64,000 nucleotides of DNA from Carideicomes alvinocaridis (GCA_005473895.2 SRJI02000015.1:31089-95088), one strand, 5' to 3'. Positions 17,907 through 27,425 are shown, counted from the stretch's first letter. The notes: generated by a model not told the origin, from the letters alone. Translations and numbers: made by a program.

Positions 17907-18161
17907 ATGAAAATTCTTCTCGCCAGCGCGCTTCTGTGCCTCCCGCTTTCCGCCACCGCCAAGGTCGCGCCGGAGAACGAGGCGGCCCCCGCGAGCCCCG
18001 CCATCCATGCCTCGGTCTATTCGCAGGTCCAGGGAGCGGATTCAGGCTTTGACGGGCTTTGCGTCCTGCCGCTCGATCCCGAGGGTCAGATGGTGGCGAC
18101 CATGGCCACCGCGGATGACGAGGACACGTCCCTCTCGCTTCGGACTTGCAGTGCGGGCTGA
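17907..18161 (+). CDS. small exported protein of unknown function
   Basis: An 84-residue protein with a signal peptide (MKILLASALLCLPLSATA) and an acidic mature domain with two Cys (FDGLCVLPLD, SLRTCSAG). CAGGAGACC precedes the ATG. It has no recognised domain. Size and layout resemble the preceding gene (signal peptide plus two spaced Cys), so the two may be related periplasmic proteins, but similarity is too weak to be sure. Confidence 0.6.
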   Translation: MKILLASALLCLPLSATAKVAPENEAAPASPAIHASVYSQVQGADSGFDGLCVLPLDPEGQMVATMATADDEDTSLSLRTCSAG

Positions 18162-18181
18162 GGACGGGCTAGCGGAGAGGG

Positions 18182-18598
18182 ATGCAGACCCGTTTCACCA
18201 TCTCCACGAACGGCCCCGGCCTTTACGAGTTCACCCGCGACGTCGCCGCCTGGTGCCGTGATGCGGGCGGGGACGGGCTGCTGACGCTCTTCGTGCAGCA
18301 CACCTCCTGCTCCCTGCTGATCCAGGAAAACGCCGATCCGGACGTGCAGCGCGACCTGCGCGCCTATTTCGACCGGCTCGTGCCGCCCTCTGACGATCCC
18401 TCCATGTCCTACCTGCATCACGTGCAGGAGGGGCCGGATGACATGCCCGCCCATATCAAGGCCGCGATGCTGCCGGTGAACCTTCAGATCCCCGTCTCCG
18501 CCGGGCGGCTGGCGCTTGGCACCTGGCAGGGCATCTACCTGTTCGAGCATCGCCGCGCGCCCCATCACCGCCATGTGGCGGCGCATTTCGCGGGCTAG
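18182..18598 (+). CDS. YjbQ/UPF0047 family enzyme (secondary thiamine-phosphate synthase activity)
   Basis: A 138-residue UPF0047/YjbQ protein of the usual length. Conserved segments are VQHTSCSLLIQENADPDV and the His/acid-rich LHHVQEGPDDMPAHIKAAML, then GTWQGIYLFEHRR, which form the single-domain trimer's putative metal site. E. coli YjbQ can weakly replace thiamine-phosphate synthase; the physiological role is unclear. It is 20 bp past the previous gene with AGCGGAGAGGG in front. Confidence 0.93.
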   Translation: MQTRFTISTNGPGLYEFTRDVAAWCRDAGGDGLLTLFVQHTSCSLLIQENADPDVQRDLRAYFDRLVPPSDDPSMSYLHHVQEGPDDMPAHIKAAMLPVNLQIPVSAGRLALGTWQGIYLFEHRRAPHHRHVAAHFAG

Positions 18599-18745
18599 GT
18601 GAGTCTCCTTCGCCACGGTCCCTGAGAACCGCATCTGGGGGCGGGATTTCACCTCTACCCAAATACTAGAGGCTCCCCTATAGTCGCTGTGGACTTGAGG
18701 GGCCGGTGCCCCATGACAGGCGTATGACGACGAGGGGACCGGCTG

Positions 18746-19213
18746 ATGCGCTGCCCGTTTTGCGGAAATATCGACACGCAGGTGAAGGATTCGCGGCCTG
18801 CCGAGGATCATGTCTCGATCCGGCGCCGGCGCTTCTGCCCGGCCTGCGGCGGGCGCTTCACCACCTATGAGCGGGTGCAGCTGCGCGACCTCGTGGTGAT
18901 CAAGACCAACGGCCGGCGCGAGGATTTCGACCGCGACAAGCTGGAACGCTCGATCCGCATCGCGCTGCAGAAACGCCCGGTCGAGCCCGAGCGCATGGAC
19001 CAGATGATTTCCGGCATCGTCCGGCGGCTGGAATCGATGGGCGAGACGGACATCCCCTCCAAGGTGATCGGCGAGATCGTGATGGAGGCGCTGGCCCGGA
19101 TCGACACCGTGGCCTACGTGCGCTTTGCCAGCGTTTACAAGAACTTCCAGGCCGCCGGGGACTTCGACAAGTTCGTGGCCGAGCTGCGCCCCGGCACCCA
19201 GCCGGAAGAGTGA
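18746..19213 (+). CDS. nrdR: transcriptional repressor NrdR
   Basis: A 155-residue NrdR. The N-terminal zinc ribbon has Cys3, Cys6, Cys31 and Cys34, followed by an ATP-cone domain starting [18 protein letters not shown]. NrdR senses ATP/dATP and represses ribonucleotide reductase genes by binding NrdR boxes. Its stop overlaps the ribD GTG start by 4 bp (GTGA), the classic alphaproteobacterial nrdR-ribD pairing. A short GGGGC/GCCCC hairpin at 18699-18712 lies in its leader. Confidence 0.98.
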   Translation: MRCPFCGNIDTQVKDSRPAEDHVSIRRRRFCPACGGRFTTYERVQLRDLVVIKTNGRREDFDRDKLERSIRIALQKRPVEPERMDQMISGIVRRLESMGETDIPSKVIGEIVMEALARIDTVAYVRFASVYKNFQAAGDFDKFVAELRPGTQPEE

Positions 19214-20301
19214 CCGAGACCGACACCCGCTTCATGGCGCTGGCCCTGACGCTGGGGCGGCGCGGCCATGGCAATGTCTGGCCGAACCCCGCGGTGGGCT
19301 GCGTGCTGGTCCGCGACGGCCGGGTCATTGCCCGCGCCTGGACCCGCCCCGGCGGCCGGCCCCATGCGGAGACCGAGGCGCTGGCCCAGGCCGGGGAGGC
19401 CGCCCGCGGCGCCACCGCCTATGTCACGCTGGAGCCCTGCGCCCATCACGGCAAGACCCCGCCCTGTGCCGAGGCGCTGGTGGCGGCGGGCGTCGCCCGG
19501 GTGGTGACCGCGCTCGAGGATCCCGACCCCCGCGTCGCCGGTCGCGGCCACGCCATCCTGCGCGAGGCCGGGGTCGAGGTGGTGACCGGCGTGCTGGCGG
19601 ACCGCGCCGCGCGGGACCAGGCGGGCTTCCTGCTGCGTGTGACGCAAGGCCGGCCCTTCGTGACGCTGAAGCTCGCGCTTTCCCTCGACGGCCGCATTGC
19701 CACCGCCACGGGGGAATCCCGTTGGATCACCGGCCCCGAGGCCAGGCGCGAGGTCCACGCCCTGCGCGCCCGTCACGACGCGGTGCTGGTGGGCGGCGGC
19801 ACGGCGCGGGCCGACGATCCCGCGCTGACCGTCCGCGACATGGGCATCGCGCATCAGCCGGTCCGCGTCGTGGCCTCCCGCAACCTCAACCTGCCGGAGG
19901 CGGGCCAGCTCGCCCGCACCGCGCGCGATATCCCGGTCTGGCTGCTCCACGGCCCCGACGCGCCGGAGGCGCAGCAGGCGGCCTGGCAGGAGCGTGGCGC
20001 GCTTCTGATGCCCGTGGCGCTGGGGCAGGGGCGGCTGGACCCGGCGGCGATGCTGCAGGCGCTCGGAGCTGCCGGGCTGACCCGCGTGCTGTGTGAAGGC
20101 GGCGGGCAGTTGGCCGCGACGCTGCTCGGCGCCGGGCTGGTGGACGAGCTGCAGGTCTTTTCCGCCGGGCTCGCTCTCGGCGCCGAGGGGACGCCCGGCC
20201 TGGGGGCCATGGGCCTCGACCGGCTGGCGGAGGCGCCGCGCTTCACCCTTGCCGAGCACCGCCGGGTGGGCGCCGACGTGCTGCATATCTGGCGGCGCTG
20301 A
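19210..20301 (+). CDS. ribD: bifunctional riboflavin biosynthesis deaminase/reductase RibD
   Basis: A 363-residue two-domain enzyme for the second and third steps of riboflavin synthesis. The deaminase domain has the zinc site His52-Ala-Glu54 (PHAETEA) plus Cys77 and Cys86 ([11 protein letters not shown]). The C-terminal reductase domain begins [17 protein letters not shown] and has the NADPH-binding [10 protein letters not shown]. It uses a GTG start overlapping nrdR. Its normal partner ribE lies 4.7 kb away past three opposed capsule genes. Confidence 0.97.
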   Translation: MTETDTRFMALALTLGRRGHGNVWPNPAVGCVLVRDGRVIARAWTRPGGRPHAETEALAQAGEAARGATAYVTLEPCAHHGKTPPCAEALVAAGVARVVTALEDPDPRVAGRGHAILREAGVEVVTGVLADRAARDQAGFLLRVTQGRPFVTLKLALSLDGRIATATGESRWITGPEARREVHALRARHDAVLVGGGTARADDPALTVRDMGIAHQPVRVVASRNLNLPEAGQLARTARDIPVWLLHGPDAPEAQQAAWQERGALLMPVALGQGRLDPAAMLQALGAAGLTRVLCEGGGQLAATLLGAGLVDELQVFSAGLALGAEGTPGLGAMGLDRLAEAPRFTLAEHRRVGADVLHIWRR

Positions 20302-20307
20302 GCCGCT

Positions 20308-22359
20308 TTACCGGCGCCAGATCCAGCTCTGCGCCGCTAGCAATCCCTGCATCTTGGACAGCACCCGGTTGGCCGCGCCGGGATGGGCCACGCGCCCCTC
20401 GGCCAGCCGCTCCACCACCAGTTCGGGCGGGCAGGGCAGGCCGGTCACCGGGTCGAGGTAGCGCGGATAGGCGATGAGCGTCGCATGGACCAGCGCATCG
20501 AGCGAAAGCCGCGCGCGCCGCCGCTCCGGCACCGGGCCGCGATCCTCGGTCAGCCCCCAGCCGCCGTAGAAAGGCGCGCCCAGCGTGACGACCTTCACGC
20601 CCCGCAGCAGCGCCTCGAAACCAAGCGCCGAGGTCATGGTCCAGACCTCCGCCACCTGGCCCAAGAGCGCGCCCGGGTCTGCCTCTCCCAGAACCATGTC
20701 CGCGAGCTCCGCTGCCTCCGTCTCCGGCACCGCGCCCGGCCGCAACCCTGCCAGCACGTCGGGATGGGGCTTGTAGAGGATCACCGCCTCCGGGTTCGCC
20801 TCCCGCGCGGCGCGCAGCAGCTCGAGGTTGCGCCGCACCTCCCCGCCGCCCCGGGTGATCGAGGCGTCGTCTTCCACCTGTCCCGGCACGAGGATGCGGT
20901 GGCCCTCGGGCAGGGCGGGAAGGGCGCCGCCCGTGTTGTACTTGGTCACCCCGCGCGCCACGAGCGCCCGGTGCAGCCGCTGGGCCCGGGCCAGCGCATG
21001 GGCGGGCAGGTCGGGCGCGGCGTTCAGCAGCCGCTCCAGCCGGCTTTCGCGCGACGGGTCGTAGTAGATGCCGAGATCGTCCAGCGCCAGCGACAGCGGC
21101 GGCACCAGCTCCGCCCCCAGCCCGCGGGACCGCAGGAAACCGTCCTCGACCCGTACCGCATCCCGCCAGTCGCCCGCCGCCGAGGCCCAGGCCATCACCC
21201 GCCGCCCGTCGCGCGCGGCCCGGTTCCGCGCCTTCCCTGCGTCATTCTCGAAGACCACCGCCCGCTCCGCCCCGAACATCTGCTGCACGTGCCGCCGCTT
21301 CCACAGGCGCATCCCGCCCGCAATCCAGCCATGGCGATCCTCGCGCCAGGCCCGCGCCTGCGCCTCCGCCGCGTCGATCGCCTGTTCCAGCTCGCAAAGC
21401 CGGTCGCGATAGGGATCGTACCAGCGGGGATAGAGGATCATCGCCGCCGCAAAAAGCTGCGCCCGGCTGAGCCTGCGGGTCCGGCGCGGCACTTCCACCT
21501 CGTCCTGGGTCAGCCCCCATCCGGCATAGAAGGGCTGGCCGAAGACCCGGGGGCGATGCCCGGCAAAGATCGCCTCGAACCCCATCTGGCTCGAGACGGT
21601 ATAGACCCCCACCGCCCCCTCGAAGAGCCGCCAGGGCGAGACGGGTGCATCCCAGAGCGTGACGCCCTGCGCGACATCGCCCTCCCCGAAATAGCCCGGC
21701 CGGTGGCCCGCGACGGTTTCCGGGTGGGTCTTGATGACGACGGGCATGCCGGGATGCTCTTCCCTGGCAAAGACCAGCATCTCGCGGAACCGCGCCGCCT
21801 CGGCCGCGTCGCCGCCGGGGATGGAGGCGCGGACGGCAGCGTCACCCCGGGTTTGATCGATGACCAGCACGTAGCCGGGGGCAGGGGGCGCCACCTCGTC
21901 GGGGATGGCGAAATACTTGGTCAGATGCGCCGCGCGCAGCCGCTCGATGGCATCGCGGGCGCGGTCCATCAGCGCGGTGTCGTCCAGCGGATGGGTGGCG
22001 AGCAGGGTTTCCAGATCGGAGGGTTGGGCGGCGTCGAAATGCAGCCCCCCACGGTCCAGCAGCAGCCCCAGCGGCGGCTCCTTCCGGCTGCGCCCGGGGT
22101 GGAGGGAGCGCAGGAAGGCGTCCTCGACCCTCAGCAGCCCGGCGCCCCGGCGCGCGGCCACCGCCTCGCCCCGCCAGGCGGTGGGGGAGGCGCCCCAGAG
22201 GCCCACGAGGTCGTCCGAGGAGGGCAGGCCCAGCCGGATGTCGTAGCCCGAAAGCTGCAAAATGCGGCGCACACGGGACTGCGCCAGGAACCCGCCGTTA
22301 TAGACGAAAAGCCGCCGGGTCCCGGCGGCTTTCCTGTCGTGATCGGATGCTGACTCCAC
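20308..22359 (-). CDS. kpsC: capsule biosynthesis protein KpsC (dual beta-Kdo transferase)
   Basis: A 683-residue protein with two homologous halves, as in KpsC. The half-site VEDAFLRSL (from residue 78) is repeated as VEDGFLRSR near residue 405, and GQPFYAGWGLTQD is mirrored by GAPFYGGWGLTED. KpsC adds the beta-linked Kdo linker onto phosphatidylglycerol for group 2-type capsules, with alternate linkages made by the two modules. A GTG start at 22359 lies 4 bp past the export lipoprotein stop. Convergent with ribD (6-bp gap). Confidence 0.93.
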   Translation of the reverse strand: MESASDHDRKAAGTRRLFVYNGGFLAQSRVRRILQLSGYDIRLGLPSSDDLVGLWGASPTAWRGEAVAARRGAGLLRVEDAFLRSLHPGRSRKEPPLGLLLDRGGLHFDAAQPSDLETLLATHPLDDTALMDRARDAIERLRAAHLTKYFAIPDEVAPPAPGYVLVIDQTRGDAAVRASIPGGDAAEAARFREMLVFAREEHPGMPVVIKTHPETVAGHRPGYFGEGDVAQGVTLWDAPVSPWRLFEGAVGVYTVSSQMGFEAIFAGHRPRVFGQPFYAGWGLTQDEVEVPRRTRRLSRAQLFAAAMILYPRWYDPYRDRLCELEQAIDAAEAQARAWREDRHGWIAGGMRLWKRRHVQQMFGAERAVVFENDAGKARNRAARDGRRVMAWASAAGDWRDAVRVEDGFLRSRGLGAELVPPLSLALDDLGIYYDPSRESRLERLLNAAPDLPAHALARAQRLHRALVARGVTKYNTGGALPALPEGHRILVPGQVEDDASITRGGGEVRRNLELLRAAREANPEAVILYKPHPDVLAGLRPGAVPETEAAELADMVLGEADPGALLGQVAEVWTMTSALGFEALLRGVKVVTLGAPFYGGWGLTEDRGPVPERRRARLSLDALVHATLIAYPRYLDPVTGLPCPPELVVERLAEGRVAHPGAANRVLSKMQGLLAAQSWIWRR

Positions 22360-22363
22360 GGCC

Positions 22364-23515
22364 TCAGCCGCCGGACGCGCCCAGCGTATCGGCTGCCGTG
22401 CCCACGGTGCTGACCGCGGACAGCGAACCGGTGAGCGCCGCGATGGTCTTGCTCCACTGGGTGAAGGGCGCCTCGGTCACGTAGAGCGTATCGCCGTCCC
22501 GCACGGAAAAGTCGCGGGCCATGAACATGCCGTTGGGCTCCGTCAGGTCCAGCACGTAGACCATGCGCTGCGCGCCCTGCAGGTCCGACCGCGCGAGCAC
22601 CTGGTTGGCGATCTCGGGCGGTTCGTTGCGGAAGATGAAGACCCCGGTGGGATCGGACGAGCCGGCCAGCAGACCGCCGACGCGGGCGATGGCTTCCACG
22701 GCCGACAGCGTCTGGCTTTCGAACGGGACGCGGGACTGGGTGCCCATGGCGCCAAGCGCGGTGAAGGCGCGGGTGTCTTCCTCGACCAGGATGCGGTCGC
22801 CGCCGCGCAGCGCGATGTCGAAGCGGGGATTGTCGTAGAGATCCTGGAACCAGATCGTGCCCTTCTGGCCGCCGCGCAGCACGGTGATCTGGGCGATCTC
22901 GGGCTCGATCGTCACGCCGCCCGCGCGGGCGAGCATGGACGACAGGGTGCGCGTCGGCCGCTCGATGGCATAGACGCCCTGGCCCCCCACGGCACCCACG
23001 AGGCTGACGGTTGAGCCGTCACCGGCCGCGCGCCGCACCTCGACCTGCGGGTCGGGGGTCTGGTCGGCCAGCTTGCGGGTGATGATCCGGCGCACCGCCT
23101 CGGGCGTGTTGCCGGCGGCGCGGATGCGGCCCGCGTAGGGCACGAAGATGAAGCCCGAGCCGTCCACCTGCACTTCTTCGATGGCGGTGGAATTGGCGGC
23201 CTCGGGGACCAGCAGCCCGTCATCCACGTTCTCGTAGACGGTGATGCCCAGGGTGTCGCCGGGTTGGATCGTGTCCGAGCCGACGATGCCCGCATTCATG
23301 AAGGCCGACGAGAAGCCGAGCGCCGGGACTACGGCGGTCGCCCGGGTCACCCGGTCGTTGACGGAGACGACGAAGGCGTCCCCCTCGCGCTGGACGGAGC
23401 CGGCAAAAATCTCACGCTTGTTGGGGCCGACACGCGGAAGGCCGCAGGAGGCCACCAGAGCCACCACGGCCAAGAGGGCGACGGATCTCGCCCAACGGGT
23501 TGCTTGGATTTTCAC
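22364..23515 (-). CDS. outer-membrane polysaccharide export lipoprotein (OPX, Wza/KpsD-like)
   Basis: A 383-residue periplasmic/outer-membrane lipoprotein. The lipobox VASC places the lipidated Cys at residue 24. A polysaccharide-export (PES) domain follows (DTIQPGDTLGITVYENVDDG, VDGSGFIFVPYAGRI), then two SLBB-like beta-grasp modules (GGQGVYAIERPTRTLSSML and ALRGGDRILVEEDTRAFTALGAMG). It forms the channel that takes capsule or exopolysaccharide across the outer membrane. GTG start at 23515. It is transcribed with kpsC downstream; kpsS lies upstream on the same strand. Confidence 0.9.
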   Translation of the reverse strand: MKIQATRWARSVALLAVVALVASCGLPRVGPNKREIFAGSVQREGDAFVVSVNDRVTRATAVVPALGFSSAFMNAGIVGSDTIQPGDTLGITVYENVDDGLLVPEAANSTAIEEVQVDGSGFIFVPYAGRIRAAGNTPEAVRRIITRKLADQTPDPQVEVRRAAGDGSTVSLVGAVGGQGVYAIERPTRTLSSMLARAGGVTIEPEIAQITVLRGGQKGTIWFQDLYDNPRFDIALRGGDRILVEEDTRAFTALGAMGTQSRVPFESQTLSAVEAIARVGGLLAGSSDPTGVFIFRNEPPEIANQVLARSDLQGAQRMVYVLDLTEPNGMFMARDFSVRDGDTLYVTEAPFTQWSKTIAALTGSLSAVSTVGTAADTLGASGG

Positions 23516-23609
23516 TGCTCGGTCTCCTCGACCTGTATTGTTCTGCCTCGGGCTTTTTTGGGCAGGCTACGGGAAAGACTGTTTCGGATCCAGCCTGCCT
23601 GCCGGACGG

Positions 23610-24920
23610 TCAGATCACCACGCGCAACTGTTGCCGCGGGGCCGCGGTGCCGGAAGCCAGCGCGTCATAGGGATCCTCGTCCGACAGCATCATGTCCACC
23701 ACCTGCCGCAGCACCTGCCGGCGCCCGCGGGTGGAGTAGAAGCCGCCCGCCACCTGGCTGGTTTCCAGCAGGAAGCGGCGGTAATCCTGGTAGGCGCGGC
23801 TGTCGGGCCGGGCCGCGGCGGCGAAGAATTCACGCAGCGGCTGGGTGGAGACGAATTCCGGCTTGGCATAGACCGCCCGCCCGAAGGTCTTGAGCGGGAT
23901 GCCGCGCCAGAGCACCTGCTGCCCGGCCGTCGAATTGACCGTCACCGCCGTGCGCGCGTCGTTCAGAAGCTGCGCCAGCTTGCCGCCGCGGACGTAATGC
24001 ACCCGGTCGGAGACGCCGTATTCCGCCGCCAGCCGCTTCAGGTCGCGCTGGATCGGCACGCGGCCATCCTCCAGCGGATGCGCCTTGATCACCAGGTGAT
24101 GGTGGCGCGGCGCCCCCTCGGCAAAGCCCTCGACCACCACGCGCAGGAAATCCGCCATCGTGGAGAAGGGGGAATGCATCCGGAAGCTGCTGTCATGTTC
24201 CAGCTGCAGCAGCACCAGGTGATAGGGAAAGCCGCCGCCGCGCACCCGCCAGGTCGCCGCCATCCGCCCGAGCGCGATATAGGGCATGAGCGCGAGCCGC
24301 CGCAGGTAGAGCTGGAATTCCTTGCCCACCGGGATCGAGCGGTGGGGGCGGAAGTTGCGGTACTCGCCGTTCCGGAACATGACGAAGAAATGGTAGAGCG
24401 CGCCGTAGAAGATATGCTGCCGCATGTCGCCCCATTTCGCCGGGGGCAGCGGCGCGTCGAGGTCGCAGAGCTTCAGCGCCTCCTGCATCTCGGCCACATC
24501 GAGATCCATCAGCCGCGAATGGCCGTTCGCCCCGTCCCGTTCATAGGTGACCCAGTAGGGCCGCAGGTAGCCTTCCTCGAAGACATGCACCCTTATGCCC
24601 TTCGCCCGGGCCCGCTCCACCGCCGCGGCATGGATCGGCCGCGTGTCCCCGTAGAGCACGAGGTCGGTGACCTGCTTCTCGTCGCAGATCCGCTCGAAGC
24701 TGGCGGGCCAGTCCTCCGCCGCGCCGCGGAAGGGCAGCAGCGAGGCCGTGTCGAACCAGAAGGCGCGGTCCCCGGCATTGAAGCTCACCCGCCAGACCGA
24801 GGCCCCGGTGAGCCGCAGCATCCGGCCCAGTTTCCAGAAGAACGGGCCATGCGGTCCCTGCAGGAACAGGAAGCTTCGGTTATGTCCCGATACGTTGTGC
24901 AAGGACCCGGAATACCTCAT
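23610..24920 (-). CDS. kpsS: capsule polysaccharide biosynthesis protein KpsS
   Basis: A 436-residue KpsS-type Kdo transferase that attaches the first beta-Kdo to phosphatidylglycerol for capsule anchoring. Diagnostic segments are FLFLQGPHGPFFWKLGRML near the N-terminus, RVHVFEEGYLRPYWVTYERDG, and VNSTAGQQVLWRGIPLKTFGRAVY near the C-terminus. ATG at 24920 has a poor ribosome-binding site, so the true start may be a little downstream. First of three capsule genes and divergent from ribE. No ABC transporter genes (kpsMT) or serotype genes are present nearby, so capsule assembly must continue elsewhere in the genome. Confidence 0.92.
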   Translation of the reverse strand: MRYSGSLHNVSGHNRSFLFLQGPHGPFFWKLGRMLRLTGASVWRVSFNAGDRAFWFDTASLLPFRGAAEDWPASFERICDEKQVTDLVLYGDTRPIHAAAVERARAKGIRVHVFEEGYLRPYWVTYERDGANGHSRLMDLDVAEMQEALKLCDLDAPLPPAKWGDMRQHIFYGALYHFFVMFRNGEYRNFRPHRSIPVGKEFQLYLRRLALMPYIALGRMAATWRVRGGGFPYHLVLLQLEHDSSFRMHSPFSTMADFLRVVVEGFAEGAPRHHHLVIKAHPLEDGRVPIQRDLKRLAAEYGVSDRVHYVRGGKLAQLLNDARTAVTVNSTAGQQVLWRGIPLKTFGRAVYAKPEFVSTQPLREFFAAAARPDSRAYQDYRRFLLETSQVAGGFYSTRGRRQVLRQVVDMMLSDEDPYDALASGTAAPRQQLRVVI

Positions 24921-25008
24921 AAAGACCGCGGCCGGGTCTACCCTCGGGATCCGGCGAAACTAAGGCGCGGACGGGGCGATTGTTCCACGAACCGAAGGGA
25001 AGGACCAC

Positions 25009-25602
25009 ATGTTTACAGGGATCATCACCGATATCGGGCAGATCCGCAGCGTCGAGCGTCGCGGCGACCTTCGGGTGCGGGTCGGCACCGCCTATGACAC
25101 CGACTCCATCGATATCGGCGCCTCCATCGCTTGTGACGGGGTCTGCCTGACAGTGGTGGATCTGGGTCCAGACTGGTTCGAGGTCGATGTCTCGGCGGAG
25201 ACGGTGGACAAGACGAATATCGGCCGCAACCGCTGGGACGAGGGGCGCCGCATCAACCTGGAGCGCGCGCTCAAGGTAGGCGACGAGCTGGGCGGCCATA
25301 TCGTGTCGGGCCACGTGGACGGCGTGGCCGAAATCACCGAGATCCGGGAGGAGGGGGATTCCACCCGCGTCACCCTGCGCGCGCCCGAGGCGCTGGCGAA
25401 GTTCATCGCGCCCAAGGGCTCGGTCGCGCTGAACGGCACCTCGCTGACGGTGAACGAGGTGGAGGGCGCGAGCTTCGGCATCAACTTCATCCCGCACACG
25501 AAGCAGGTGACGACCTGGGGGCAGGTGGCCAAGGGCGATCCGATCAACCTCGAGGTCGACACCATGGCCCGCTACGTGGCGCGGCTGGGCGAGTTTCGCT
25601 GA
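25009..25602 (+). CDS. ribE: riboflavin synthase, alpha chain
   Basis: A 197-residue riboflavin synthase made of two homologous lumazine-binding barrels. Each starts with the family pattern: MFTGIITDIGQI at the N-terminus and the second copy around LGGHIVSGHVDGVAEI. It dismutates two 6,7-dimethyl-8-ribityllumazine molecules to riboflavin. GGAAGGA precedes the ATG. Displaced from nrdR-ribD by the capsule insertion; ribB and ribH are not in the window. No FMN riboswitch was seen upstream. Confidence 0.97.
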   Translation: MFTGIITDIGQIRSVERRGDLRVRVGTAYDTDSIDIGASIACDGVCLTVVDLGPDWFEVDVSAETVDKTNIGRNRWDEGRRINLERALKVGDELGGHIVSGHVDGVAEITEIREEGDSTRVTLRAPEALAKFIAPKGSVALNGTSLTVNEVEGASFGINFIPHTKQVTTWGQVAKGDPINLEVDTMARYVARLGEFR

Positions 25603-25677
25603 GCGTCGGGGCAGGGTGCTTGGACTGGGGGCAGGTCGTTTCCGCCCCCTTGTCCGGCCCGCGCCGCCGTCACCCGG

Positions 25678-26163
25678 TCACTTGCGATAGACCTCGATCT
25701 CCGGCAGGTCGGTGAGCGGCGCGCCGATCAGGCGCATCGCCGCCAGCGAGATCCGGCTCCCGCCATCCGCCGGACCCTCGATCGGGATCAGGTCCACCTC
25801 CGCCGACTTGCCGGTGCCGGGATAGACCACGCGCCCCTTCGCGGGGGCATCGACCAGCGGCGTCTTCAGCCAGAACCCGGATTCGGCCACGTCCCCCAGC
25901 GATGCCACGGTGGTGCCCAGCCGCGCGCCCCCCTCCGAGGGGGCGGCGGCCGCGGCGCGCTCTTCCTCGGTCGTGGTATCGAACTCGTCCGCGGTCCGGG
26001 CCGAGGCCGGCGGGCGCGCAGCCGTGGCGGGCGCCGCGCTCTCCTGGCCGGCGGCAGGGGCCGCGGGGTCGGAGCCGGCAGGGCCGGGGCCGGAAAAGAC
26101 GGTTTCCATCTGCGCGCAGGACGCGAGCAGGGCGAAGGCGAGAAGCGGCAGGGTCTGTTTCAT
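25678..26163 (-). CDS. lipoprotein of unknown function
   Basis: A 161-residue lipoprotein. The signal peptide MKQTLPLLAFALLASC gives a lipidated Cys16. Residues about 20-80 are a low-complexity Ala/Pro/Glu/Thr linker; the last 80 residues form a compact domain (GFWLKTPLVDAPAKGRVVYPGTGKSAEVDLIPIEG). It is Rhodobacterales-like in style, with no function I can assign. It is divergent from moaA and converges on ribE. Confidence 0.75.
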   Translation of the reverse strand: MKQTLPLLAFALLASCAQMETVFSGPGPAGSDPAAPAAGQESAAPATAARPPASARTADEFDTTTEEERAAAAAPSEGGARLGTTVASLGDVAESGFWLKTPLVDAPAKGRVVYPGTGKSAEVDLIPIEGPADGGSRISLAAMRLIGAPLTDLPEIEVYRK

Positions 26164-26245
26164 TCGGCAGAACTAGGGCGCCGCCCCCCTCCGGCAATCG
26201 TGACGCGGCCTTGTCTCCGCCCCCGGGCAGGCTTACCTTCCCTGC

Positions 26246-27253
26246 ATGACGGCACCGCTCATCGATCCCTTCCACCGCGCGATCTCCTACCTGCGCGTCT
26301 CGGTCACCGACCGCTGCGATTTCCGCTGCGTCTATTGCATGTCCGAGAACATGACCTTCCTGCCCAAGAAGGAGCTTCTGACCCTGGAAGAGCTGGACCG
26401 GCTCTGCTCGGCCTTCGTCGGGCTCGGGGTGCGGAAACTGCGCATCACAGGGGGCGAGCCGCTGGTCCGCCGCGGGATCATGGATTTCTTCCGCAACATG
26501 GGTCGCCACCTGGAATCCGGCGCGCTGGACGAGCTGACGCTGACCACCAACGGCTCCCAGCTGGCGCGCTTTGCCGACGACCTTTACGCCGCCGGCGTGC
26601 GCCGGGTGAACGTCTCGCTCGACACGCTGGACGAGGAGAAATTCGCCCGCGTCACCCGCTGGGGCCGCCTGCCGCAGGTGCTGAACGGCATCGACGCGGC
26701 GCAGAAGGCGGGGCTGCGGGTCAAGATCAACGCCGTGGCGCTCAAGGGCTTCAACGAGGAAGAGCTGGAGCGCATCACCGAATGGTGCGCCGAGCGGGAC
26801 ATGGACCTGACCTGGATCGAGGTCATGCCGATGGGCGACATGGGCGACACGGATCGCGTGGGCCAGTTCTGGTCGCTCGACGATGTGCGGGCGCGCCTCG
26901 CGCAAAGCTACACGGTCACCGACATCCCCGAGCGCACCGGCGGCCCCGCCCGCTACGTGCGGCTGGAGGAGACGGGCCAGAAGATCGGCTTCATCACGCC
27001 GCTCAGCCACAATTTCTGCGAAAGCTGCAACCGGGTGCGTCTCACCTGCCTGGGCGAGCTTTACATGTGCCTCGGGCAGGAGGACATGGCCGATCTGCGC
27101 GCGCCGCTGCGCAATCACCCCGATGACGACGCCCCGGTGGAAGAGGCCATTCGCGCCGCCATCGGCCGCAAGCCCGAGGGCCACGATTTCGACTATTCGC
27201 GCCAGAAGGCAGAGGGCCAGGTCTCGCGCCACATGTCCCATACCGGCGGCTGA
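26246..27253 (+). CDS. moaA: GTP 3',8-cyclase MoaA (molybdenum cofactor biosynthesis)
   Basis: A 335-residue radical-SAM enzyme that makes 3',8-cyclo-7,8-dihydro-GTP, the first Moco step. The N-terminal cluster cysteines are Cys24, Cys28 and Cys31 (RCDFRCVYC). The C-terminal cluster cysteines are Cys258, Cys261 and Cys275 (CX2CX13C). The protein ends in the functionally important Gly-Gly tail (SHTGG). It is a single plus-strand gene followed at 110 bp by copy B of the dispersed element; no other moa gene is near. Confidence 0.98.
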   Translation: MTAPLIDPFHRAISYLRVSVTDRCDFRCVYCMSENMTFLPKKELLTLEELDRLCSAFVGLGVRKLRITGGEPLVRRGIMDFFRNMGRHLESGALDELTLTTNGSQLARFADDLYAAGVRRVNVSLDTLDEEKFARVTRWGRLPQVLNGIDAAQKAGLRVKINAVALKGFNEEELERITEWCAERDMDLTWIEVMPMGDMGDTDRVGQFWSLDDVRARLAQSYTVTDIPERTGGPARYVRLEETGQKIGFITPLSHNFCESCNRVRLTCLGELYMCLGQEDMADLRAPLRNHPDDDAPVEEAIRAAIGRKPEGHDFDYSRQKAEGQVSRHMSHTGG

Positions 27254-27362
27254 CCCGCGCCACGTCCGACAAAAGCAAAGTCCGGCCGGCTGGGGCCACG
27301 CAAGCTGCCCAGCTCGCCCGACCCGCTCCTCCCCTGCGTCCAACAGGATGAACAGGCCCCCT

Positions 27363-27425
27363 GCTTCTTCTGACCATAAATATCCCGGGGGTGAGGAGCG
27401 TCAGCGACGAGGGGGCAGAGCCCCC
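27363..27425 (+). repeat. 63-bp dispersed element, copy B
   Basis: This matches copy A (12842-12904) over 63 bp with one substitution, at 27419, which changes the hairpin loop from AGC to AGA while keeping the GGGGGC/GCCCCC stem. It lies 110 bp past the moaA stop, in the convergent gap before the glutamate-synthase-like gene. The gap 27254-27539 holds no other gene; a CACCTCC ... GGAGGTG inverted repeat follows the element. Confidence 0.92.

Noticed and set aside
18599..18745. FMN riboswitch upstream of nrdR-ribD (and of ribE)
   Set aside because: None of the conserved RFN segments is present in either leader; only a 5-bp hairpin was found.
25670..27343. Minus-strand open frame opposite moaA extending into the lipoprotein
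   Set aside because: Shadow; includes dispersed-repeat-free but implausible composition and overlaps two supported genes.
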